From: Paramuribaculum sp.
Lineage (GTDB): Bacteria > Bacteroidota > Bacteroidia > Bacteroidales > Muribaculaceae
DNA: 12,920 nucleotides
Assembly: GCA_009775605.1 (NCBI GenBank)
Contig: VSPV01000070.1
Span: forward strand, 1-12,920
Direction: 5' to 3'
Shown: positions 8,229 to 12,920 of the stretch, in pieces
Layout of the letters: every line of letters begins with the position of its first letter
Position numbering within the stretch: the first letter of the stretch is position 1
The notes under the pieces: generated by a model
What the model saw: only the letters and a program-made list of their open reading frames with translations
Told to the model about the DNA's origin: nothing
The model's database searches: none
Program-made: the position numbers and the translations under genes

Positions 8229-9515
8229 TCAGAAAGAATATTTGAGCATTGCGGCAATGCGGTTGGCGCGTCCGCGCTCGCCGTTGAAGTCGGTGCGCAC
8301 GCCGTGCAGGTAACCGAGAGCTATCTGCATGTCGGGAATTATTTTATAGAATGCAGTGGCTGAGATATAGTCGGAACCCCTGTAAGCTTCGTCGCCGAGA
8401 TAGTTTGTGCCGAGCACACGAGTTTTGGAGTAGGCCCCCGCAAGGTATATATCCTTGGTAAGATTATATGTAGCGCCCACTTCGAATGCATATTGGCGCG
8501 GAGCCTCCATTGCGCCTCCTTCGGTATGCACCAGATCAAGACCCGTCGCCATATCGTTGACATAAGAGCCGTAACCGCGGCCGTAAGAGCCCTGATAAAG
8601 GAGAGTGAAGCCGGGAGCCACATAGAATTTGCCGGACAGCTGGGCCGCCCAGCCCGTTACCGATTTGTTTTTTTCTGCAACGAGGTTTCTGTAAGAAAGA
8701 GACCGGAACAGTCCGCTCAGACGCACATGGCTCTTGCCCCCAAGCCATGCATACTGGACGTAGGCGGGTATATCGGGACAGCGTGGATTGATATGCTTGC
8801 TGTATTCGTCGGTGGAGTAGCTTGTAGGCGGGTTCTCGATAGAGATTGCGGCTGACCAGTGGCTTCCGAAATGCGGGTTGAACCGGACCAGTACGTTGCG
8901 CCGGAATGTCTCGCCCGAGGGGCCGATATTGTCAATGCCGGGAGTGCCTACCGCGGCATCCATGAGAGTGCTGTTGGCCAGACCCACGGTGAAATATCCG
9001 GCCGACACGTATGCCTGCTTCAGACGGAAACCGTAGCCTTTGTAGCCGTTGCCGGTGAAATCGCCGAGTATATACATCTGGTATGTGCCTATTTTATCAT
9101 TGCGTCCCACCAGTTGCAGGAATATGGAAGAGTGGTTGGCATTGGCGTAGAAAGCACTCTTCTGGTCATCGCGGTTGGGAACCGGAATGTCATATGGAAT
9201 GAAGTTGGCGCCTTGGTCAATAGAGCCTCTCACATCATACTGGAACGATACCTTGGCATAGCCGCCGATTCCAAGGGCTATCTTTCCCTCGCGGTCAAGG
9301 AAGAGGAAGCGGGGACAGTTGGGCTCGTTGAAGTGCATGTCCTCCTGGTTATAGAGCACGGCTACCAGACGTCCGGCCGATGCTCTGTTGCCGGTCAGAA
9401 TAATGGCACGTTCGGGTATCAGAAATGTGTCGGGATACTGGCGGGGATGGACAGCCATTGCCAACGCCGGCATGACTAATGCGGCTGAACAAACCAAGGC
9501 TTTAAGGATATTCAT
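8229..9515 (-). CDS. DcaP-like outer-membrane porin (putative)
   Basis: A 428-residue protein with a signal peptide (about 1-21, cleaved after ALAMA) and alternating-residue beta strands. It ends in KYSF, the terminal-Phe signal that the BAM machinery uses to insert barrels. The region GIGGYAKVSFQYD (82-94), then RLKQAYVSAGYFTVGLANS (164-182) and LMDAAVGTPGIDNIGPSG (184-201), resembles trimeric DcaP-type porins, which admit small anionic solutes and dicarboxylates. The usual N-terminal coiled coil of DcaP is not evident; a 60-residue segment with FLDREGKIALG precedes the barrel instead. The antiporter gene lies 77 nt downstream behind its own promoter. No clear terminator was seen, so some read-through into it is possible. 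Barrel nature is firm; DcaP membership and substrate are inferred from remembered family patterns. Confidence 0.8.
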   Translation of the reverse strand: MNILKALVCSAALVMPALAMAVHPRQYPDTFLIPERAIILTGNRASAGRLVAVLYNQEDMHFNEPNCPRFLFLDREGKIALGIGGYAKVSFQYDVRGSIDQGANFIPYDIPVPNRDDQKSAFYANANHSSIFLQLVGRNDKIGTYQMYILGDFTGNGYKGYGFRLKQAYVSAGYFTVGLANSTLMDAAVGTPGIDNIGPSGETFRRNVLVRFNPHFGSHWSAAISIENPPTSYSTDEYSKHINPRCPDIPAYVQYAWLGGKSHVRLSGLFRSLSYRNLVAEKNKSVTGWAAQLSGKFYVAPGFTLLYQGSYGRGYGSYVNDMATGLDLVHTEGGAMEAPRQYAFEVGATYNLTKDIYLAGAYSKTRVLGTNYLGDEAYRGSDYISATAFYKIIPDMQIALGYLHGVRTDFNGERGRANRIAAMLKYSF

Positions 9516-9590
9516 TTCTTAATATTTTTGAATCGGGTCAGTGTTTTTTTTAATACCATTAAAACATCTGATCCACCCTTAAAGTTTCCG

Positions 9591-9598
9591 CAAAAATC
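9591..9598 (-). promoter_or_regulatory. Weak candidate -7 box of the DcaP-like porin gene
   Basis: On the minus strand GATTTTTG has one mismatch to TAnnTTTG and is followed by CGG, as at other boxes in this window. It would give a leader of about 70 nt. No better match was found between 9516 and 9633. Confidence 0.3.
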
Positions 9599-9633
9599 TC
9601 TCAGCCAAAAAAAAGAGTGAGAGAAAATATCAC

Positions 9634-9641
9634 TATATTTG
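9634..9641 (+). promoter_or_regulatory. -7 box (TATATTTG) of the four-helix-bundle gene
   Basis: TATATTTG matches TAnnTTTG and is followed by CG. Transcription should start near 9648, so the 9-bp repeat array at 9651-9704 lies at the very 5' end of a roughly 94-nt leader. No TTG occurs at normal -33 spacing. Confidence 0.65.
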
Positions 9642-9650
9642 CGAGTGAAT

Positions 9651-9704
9651 TAGCTAAGATAGCTAAAATAGCTAAAGTAGCTAAAGTAGCTACCATAGCT
9701 ACCA
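9651..9704 (+). repeat. Six tandem 9-bp repeats of TAGCTAAAR type in the leader
   Basis: Six units start at 9651, 9660, 9669, 9678, 9687 and 9696. Each begins with the palindrome TAGCTA followed by AGA, AAA, AAG, AAG, CCA and CCA-type ends; a degenerate seventh start (TAACTCCTC) follows. Two of three reading frames meet a stop in every unit. The array sits between the promoter and the start codon of the four-helix-bundle gene. Confidence 0.9.
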
Positions 9705-9741
9705 TAACTCCTCTAATCCCTCACCTAATTAAATCTCCACC

Positions 9742-10443
9742 ATGCCTCCCGATTTTGCCCGGTCCAAGACAAGCTGCCGCAAGCTTCACGTCTTTCGCAA
9801 GGCCGAGGCCATCTATGACCTGACATATTATTTCCTGCAGGGCCATATAGCCAAAACTGACCGAACTTACGACCAGATGCTGCAGGCAGCCCGATCCGGA
9901 AAGCAAAATATAGTGGAAGGGCGCTCGGATGCCGCAACTTCCGCTGAAATCGAAATCAAATTGTTTGGTGTGGCACGGGGAAGTCTTCACGAGCTTTTGA
10001 ACGACTACGAGGATTATATGCGTACGCGCCGGATTCTGTTCTGGAATCAAGATCATCCCCGTTTCGGAAATTTGCTGAGAACATGCCGCGAACATAACGA
10101 TACCGCTTATTACACGGCTATTGCCGACCGGCTCAATGATGAGGAGCTATGCAATCTTATGTTGACCCTGATAAACCAGACTATCGCGATGCTCAACAAG
10201 AGGCCAATAGATTTCTTCGAGGCAAGCTGCGGAGCATGCGCGCCTCGCTTCCCCCGAAAGCGTGGGGTGGTCTGTCGGGTTCCCATGCTTACGCACATTG
10301 CGTCATCGCCATTCCCAGGCTCGCCGCAGGTGGGACAGACAGCGTTTTCCCCGCAGCTTGCGCAGCGGGTTTTACAACCCCCCGCGGCTCCGCCGCTCCG
10401 AGTTGGCTTACCTTATACATGTGGTATTGCAGACATATTATAA
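9742..10443 (+). CDS. Four-helix-bundle suffix-domain protein (23S rRNA IVS/S23-like), aberrant C-terminus
   Basis: The first 154 residues match four-helix-bundle proteins related to those encoded in 23S rRNA intervening sequences and to the Avd protein of diversity-generating retroelements. Conserved features are LHVFRKAEAIYDLTYYF (15-31), DQMLQAARSGKQNIVEG (44-60), EIKLFGVARGSLHELLNDY (71-89) and LINQTIAMLNKR (143-154). The biochemical role of the solitary family members is unknown. The ATG at 9742 fits the conserved N-terminus. After residue 154 the frame leaves the expected short charged suffix and continues as Pro/Cys-rich sequence to 10443. At 10220 the +1 frame reads RQAAEHARLASPES, closer to a family tail, suggesting a frameshift. 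Codons 155-233 may therefore not be native. No retroelement or rRNA adjoins it. It has its own promoter and repeat-bearing leader. Confidence 0.8.
   Translation: MPPDFARSKTSCRKLHVFRKAEAIYDLTYYFLQGHIAKTDRTYDQMLQAARSGKQNIVEGRSDAATSAEIEIKLFGVARGSLHELLNDYEDYMRTRRILFWNQDHPRFGNLLRTCREHNDTAYYTAIADRLNDEELCNLMLTLINQTIAMLNKRPIDFFEASCGACAPRFPRKRGVVCRVPMLTHIASSPFPGSPQVGQTAFSPQLAQRVLQPPAAPPLRVGLPYTCGIADIL
10264..10396 (+). repeat. GC-rich nested inverted repeats at the 3' end of the four-helix-bundle gene
   Basis: Several hairpins are packed together. GTCTGTC (10270-10276) pairs with GACAGAC (10334-10340), and TCCCA (10281-10285) with TGGGA (10331-10335, overlapping). Inside, ACGCA-cat-TGCGT occupies 10291-10303. 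Then CCCGCAGC (10350-10357) pairs with GCAGCGGG (10362-10369), one A-A mismatch. GGGTT (10367-10371) pairs with AACCC (10376-10380), sharing bases with the previous stem. GCGGC (10384-10388) pairs with GCCGC (10392-10396). All three plus frames are open across this stretch, so it may be structured non-coding DNA rather than protein code. Confidence 0.7.
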
Positions 10444-10494
10444 CAACCATTATATTGCATTGACCTAAAATAAGGTTGCTGGCAATCGTACAGT

Positions 10495-10536
10495 AAAAAA
10501 AGCAAGGCGACGCGCCGGAGGGGCACATCGCCTTGC
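10495..10536 (-). terminator. Rho-independent terminator of the LEA-like lipoprotein gene
   Basis: A perfect 9-bp stem (10502-10510 with 10528-10536) encloses a 17-nt GC-rich loop. On the minus strand a run of seven T follows (rc of 10495-10501). It lies 21 nt past the stop codon. Confidence 0.85.
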
Positions 10537-10557
10537 GATAGTATTAAGCAGGTCGCG

Positions 10558-11100
10558 TTATTTCTTTTTCAGAAGGTCGTTGACCTTTTCAGAGGCTTTG
10601 TCGGAAGCCTTCTGGGCGGCATCGCTTACTTTGTCGGAAGCTTTCTGAGCTGCGTCGGAAACCTTGGCGGCAGCTTCATCCTTGGCGTTTTCTACGGCTG
10701 CGCCTGCAGCTTCTTTTGCTTTGTCGACGGCCTCACCGGCTGCTACGGCAGCGCTGTCGCCTGCGGCCTTTACGTTGTCAGCGGCATCGCCTGCGGCTTC
10801 TTTCACTTTGTCAAGAGCTGTTTCGGCTGTAGAGAGCGCGCCGGCAAGCTGGGGAGCCTTGGCTTTTACCACAGGCTCTATCTGCTCGAGATACTTCTTG
10901 GCTTCGTCAACCTTGCCTTCACTCACGAGTTTCTGCGCATAGGCTTTGGCCTGGTCCACATACACCTTTATGCTATCGGTGTTGGTGCAGTTCTCGATTT
11001 TAGCTGCGAGATCTTTTTCGCTTTTTTCTGCTTTGCTTGTACAGCTTGCCATGAGAAGTGCTCCTGCGGCTACAACCGTGGCCAGAATCAGTTTTTTCAT
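10558..11100 (-). CDS. Lipoprotein with Ala/Lys-rich LEA-like 11-residue repeats
   Basis: A 180-residue protein with a lipoprotein signal peptide ending LLMASC; Cys20 would be lipidated and the protein anchored in the envelope. Residues 21-95 form charged helices with conserved-looking TDSIKVYVDQAKAYAQKLV. From about 95 to the end the chain is almost only A, K, D, E, S, V and G in an amphipathic 11-residue periodicity. This includes VSDAAQKASDK-type units encoded by two adjacent 33-bp copies (10597-10629 and 10630-10662). The pattern resembles late-embryogenesis-abundant and apolipoprotein-type helices, a similarity of composition that does not prove homology. A strong terminator follows. No TAnnTTTG box lies in the 99 nt upstream, so it may have another kind of promoter or be read from the fadL-type gene. 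Function unknown; envelope stress protection is only a guess. Confidence 0.88.
   Translation of the reverse strand: MKKLILATVVAAGALLMASCTSKAEKSEKDLAAKIENCTNTDSIKVYVDQAKAYAQKLVSEGKVDEAKKYLEQIEPVVKAKAPQLAGALSTAETALDKVKEAAGDAADNVKAAGDSAAVAAGEAVDKAKEAAGAAVENAKDEAAAKVSDAAQKASDKVSDAAQKASDKASEKVNDLLKKK
10597..10662 (-). repeat. Two 33-bp tandem copies inside the lipoprotein gene
   Basis: Units 10597-10629 and 10630-10662 both begin TTTGTCGGAAGCYTTCTG on the plus strand and encode consecutive 11-residue copies of the VSDAAQKASDK type. They indicate recent duplication of one helical unit. Confidence 0.75.
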
Positions 11101-11112
11101 AATCGGAATTTT

Positions 11113-11159
11113 CGTAAGTTAATTGAATTTTGGGTTATTAATCTTAAGTATAACTTACG
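11113..11159. promoter_or_regulatory. Perfect 9-bp inverted repeat between fadL-type and lipoprotein genes
   Basis: CGTAAGTTA (11113-11121) and TAACTTACG (11151-11159) are exact reverse complements separated by 29 nt. The near arm ends 12 nt before the lipoprotein ATG. No T-run follows on either strand, so it is not an ordinary terminator. It could be an operator pair or an mRNA hairpin acting on translation or stability. Confidence 0.55.
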
Positions 11160-11199
11160 GGCTGCCATAAAAGTTCTTATTTCTTCTCAAAAAAACTTA

Positions 11200-12588
11200 T
11201 CAGAAGGAATAGTTGAGGCCGATTGAGGCATTGATGGCGTTGCAGCGGTAGTCGGCCACGAAAGTTTTCTCGTAAGGCATTCCGACGCTTTTAAGCAGAA
11301 GGTCCTCATGGGTGATGGAAGCTCCTTTTGAGCCGAGTCCGGTCACGTACAGCAGGGAGAAGTCAATCGAAAGACGGTCTATGGGACGGAATGAAAGTCC
11401 GGCCGACGGCTCGATTTTGGTCATGCCGGGTGTCTCGGGATTGTAGTTGTGCTTGTCGACAGGAGTGGTATCAATCATCATTCCGAAACGAAGGTCGAAG
11501 CGGTGGGTGAGGGCGTATTGCGCACCAAGACGGAAACACCAGGCGTCGCGGTAGTCCTTTGCGATATGCTGGTTGAAGGCAGACACTTTCTCATCCAGGA
11601 AATCGATATTGAGGTGCTTGTATGTTTTCCAGCCGGTGAGGGCAACGTCGGCGGCAAGAGTCCATCGGTCGGTAGGACGGTATGAACCTCCTATGGTAAG
11701 CACCCAGGGCAGAGGCATGGCTGCGCTGAAATTAGCCTCGTTGATGAGACCGAGTGAGCTTTCAAGCGCAGTCTCGGCAAGTTTGTTGGCATAAATCACC
11801 TTTGCGTCGCCGGCTTTCACTTTCATGAGCTGGCGTGAACGGAAGTTGGCGCCGAGGGTGACTTTGCTTGACACGTCGTACATCACGCCGGCATTGAATC
11901 CGAAAGCTACCTCTGCTTTGCCGTTGAGGTTTACGGTGGCGGGAGCGGTGGTGCCGAAGGGTGTCACGTCCATTCCCATGCTCTGAAGCTTCGGAAGCAA
12001 CACGCTGTCGAATGTGGTGCCGCTTATGAGGCCTTTGTAAAGGTCAACTGAGCCCCAAGTAATCATAAGACCGGCGCCGACGCTCAGTTTCGGTGAGATG
12101 CGGTAGGAGAACGTGGGCTGAATGGTGTAGGTGGCGAGCTTTACTTTCTGATTAAGCTCGGCACCGGGCCAGTTGTTGGTCCAGTTGATTGACGATCCAT
12201 AGGGGGTATAGAAGGCTATGCCAGCCTGCAGATTGTCGTAGATACGGAACGAGGCTCCTAATAAAAGAGGTGTAGAGATGTTGTTGTGGGCGTCGTATTT
12301 TGAAGGGAATTCTGTGGTATTTCCCATTATAGTCGACCGGCAGTTGCGTGCCGATACGTAAGGCTTGAGAGCATTGAAACTTCCGGTGAGGTCGAGTGTC
12401 TTTGACGAAAAACCAAGTCCGGCCGGATTGAAAAACATGCTTTCGGCGCCGAGCTTGAGGGCGGTGCCGGTGTGGCCCATGCCTCCCTGTTTAGCACTGA
12501 GGGTGTTGATCTGATATCCTTCGGCCGATGCCGAGAGGAAGGTGATAAGTGCCAGTGACGATACAATAAGTTTGTTAGAAATTCTCAT
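11200..12588 (-). CDS. FadL/TodX/OmpP1 family outer-membrane transport protein
   Basis: FadL-type 14-stranded barrels carry hydrophobic molecules such as long-chain fatty acids or aromatics across the outer membrane through a lateral opening. From the ATG at 12588 the protein has 462 residues, near the family norm. It has a signal peptide (about 1-22, ASA before EGYQ), the family N-terminus GYQINTLSAKQGGMGHTGTA (24-43) and the hallmark NPAGL (54-58). It ends in NASIGLNYSF with terminal Phe for BAM-dependent insertion. The frame extends to 12705, but the -7 box at 12632-12639 lies inside that extension and the extra residues are no signal peptide, so the later ATG is correct. A complete promoter and a palindrome lie upstream. 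No clear terminator separates it from the lipoprotein gene 99 nt on. Substrate is not predictable from sequence alone. Confidence 0.92.
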   Translation of the reverse strand: MRISNKLIVSSLALITFLSASAEGYQINTLSAKQGGMGHTGTALKLGAESMFFNPAGLGFSSKTLDLTGSFNALKPYVSARNCRSTIMGNTTEFPSKYDAHNNISTPLLLGASFRIYDNLQAGIAFYTPYGSSINWTNNWPGAELNQKVKLATYTIQPTFSYRISPKLSVGAGLMITWGSVDLYKGLISGTTFDSVLLPKLQSMGMDVTPFGTTAPATVNLNGKAEVAFGFNAGVMYDVSSKVTLGANFRSRQLMKVKAGDAKVIYANKLAETALESSLGLINEANFSAAMPLPWVLTIGGSYRPTDRWTLAADVALTGWKTYKHLNIDFLDEKVSAFNQHIAKDYRDAWCFRLGAQYALTHRFDLRFGMMIDTTPVDKHNYNPETPGMTKIEPSAGLSFRPIDRLSIDFSLLYVTGLGSKGASITHEDLLLKSVGMPYEKTFVADYRCNAINASIGLNYSF

Positions 12589-12605
12589 AATAAAAATAGT
12601 AAGTG

Positions 12606-12619
12606 GCTCCACACGGAGC
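12606..12619 (-). other. Hairpin at the predicted 5' end of the fadL-type mRNA
   Basis: GCTCC-ACAC-GGAGC forms a 5-bp stem with a 4-nt loop. Counting about 7 nt from the -7 box places the start of transcription near 12625, so this stem would begin within some six bases of the mRNA 5' end. Such 5'-terminal stems are known to protect outer-membrane protein mRNAs such as E. coli ompA; here this is inference. Confidence 0.5.
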
Positions 12620-12631
12620 GGATTTGGCCGG

Positions 12632-12662
12632 CAAAGGTACGGAAAAAACCACTGAGCGCCAA
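12632..12662 (-). promoter_or_regulatory. Complete Bacteroidetes promoter of the fadL-type gene (TTG-N20-TACCTTTG)
   Basis: On the minus strand TTG (12660-12662) is followed after 20 nt by TACCTTTG (12632-12639). Both elements and the spacing fit the Bacteroidetes primary promoter. It is the most complete promoter in the window and predicts a leader of about 37 nt. Confidence 0.8.
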
Positions 12663-12677
12663 TAAATGTGACATTTA
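12663..12677. promoter_or_regulatory. 15-bp 7-1-7 palindrome, candidate operator of the fadL-type gene
   Basis: TAAATGT-G-ACATTTA is a perfect 7-1-7 inverted repeat directly abutting the -33 TTG of the leftward promoter. The geometry is that of Fur-superfamily boxes. The TGT/ACA halves also recall other dimeric regulators. No regulator is identified in the window. Confidence 0.5.
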
Positions 12678-12755
12678 AGCTGCATTTGTGCATAACAATT
12701 GCCACAGGTTGCGAATCTTTTTATATAAAAATGAAAGGGTTACCGTTTGATTTCC

Positions 12756-12763
12756 TATATTTG
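12756..12763 (+). promoter_or_regulatory. -7 box (TATATTTG) of the right-edge lipoprotein gene
   Basis: TATATTTG matches TAnnTTTG and lies 42 nt upstream of the ATG at 12806, predicting a leader of about 36 nt. No TTG is at the usual -33 distance. It diverges from the fadL-type promoter, with about 93 nt between the two TTG/-7 elements. Confidence 0.6.
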
Positions 12764-12805
12764 TGAATCGTACCTGAGAAACATTTTCAATCCCAAATCA
12801 TAGTC

Positions 12806-12920
12806 ATGAAAAAGCTTTTTCTTGCATTCGCACTACTGACGCTCATAGGCGCCGCTTCATGCTCGAGGCGTACAGATGTGAAGTCGCCCGACTGCCGTTT
12901 TGAAGGTTTCGGCACCAACG
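12806..12920 (+). CDS. Lipoprotein, N-terminal fragment cut by the window edge
   Basis: Only 38 codons are visible. The start, MKKLFLAFALLTLIGAASC, is a lipoprotein signal peptide with the candidate lipidated Cys at residue 19. It is followed by a polar, positively charged stretch, SRRTDVKSPDCRFEGFGTN. The frame is open to the end of the window. A -7 box lies upstream and the preceding spacing is normal for a short-leader Bacteroidales gene. Too little is present to name a family; the function is unknown. Confidence 0.75.
   Translation, partial: MKKLFLAFALLTLIGAASCSRRTDVKSPDCRFEGFGTN

Noticed and set aside
9651..9704. CRISPR-like array
   Set aside because: Units are only 9 bp and directly adjacent with no spacers, and no cas gene is present.
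9617..9823. A possible leader peptide reading through the 9-bp repeats (AKIAKVAKVATIATI)
   Set aside because: Its start codon lies upstream of the -7 box and hence outside the transcript; no ATG, GTG or TTG in that frame occurs between the predicted transcription start and the repeats.
10149..10468. Separate genes in the other two plus frames over the four-helix-bundle tail
   Set aside because: No promoter or start context supports them as separate genes; they are better explained as a frameshifted continuation or structured non-coding DNA.
10664..10942. A 92-codon Ala/Ser-rich plus-strand frame opposite the lipoprotein
   Set aside because: It is the antisense of the Ala/Lys repeats and its composition follows from them.
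12589..12705. Longer N-terminus for the FadL-family protein
   Set aside because: The extension contains the promoter -7 box and -33 TTG and does not encode a signal peptide; the ATG at 12588 begins a normal one.

Overview
The window looks like chromosome from a Bacteroidales bacterium, most likely Muribaculaceae or a close relative (family level is inference). Seen directly: promoters of the Bacteroidetes TAnnTTTG type, almost no Shine-Dalgarno sequences, moderate-to-high GC coding DNA, and a bifunctional Fkp enzyme of the kind known from Bacteroides. No rRNA, tRNA, CRISPR array, transposase or phage gene was seen.

Layout. tsaB (tRNA t6A synthesis) runs rightward at the left edge and meets fkp (L-fucose salvage to GDP-fucose) at a shared bidirectional terminator (848-884). 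Four leftward genes follow: fkp, a two-half M16 zinc peptidase with a signal peptide, an NhaC-family Na+/H+ antiporter and a DcaP-like outer-membrane porin. Terminators separate fkp from M16 and M16 from nhaC; fkp and nhaC have recognisable promoters of their own. They are therefore mostly single transcription units, not one operon.

From about 9600 to 10440 lies the least ordinary part. A rightward promoter is followed by six 9-bp tandem repeats in the leader, then a four-helix-bundle/suffix-domain protein (relative of the proteins encoded in 23S rRNA intervening sequences). Its C-terminus runs into GC-rich, hairpin-filled DNA that is open in all three forward frames. This module has no visible link to its neighbours and is the best candidate here for something undescribed.

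The right end holds a leftward lipoprotein with Ala/Lys-rich, LEA-like 11-residue repeats, a leftward FadL-family outer-membrane transporter, and the first 38 codons of a rightward lipoprotein. The divergent region between the last two carries a complete TTG-N20-TACCTTTG promoter, a 15-bp 7-1-7 palindrome abutting its -33 element, and a hairpin at the predicted 5' end of the fadL-type mRNA.

Most of the window concerns the cell envelope: outer-membrane import (DcaP-like, FadL), ion homeostasis (NhaC), secreted proteolysis (M16), lipoproteins, and fucose activation for surface glycans. tsaB is the exception, a core translation gene.
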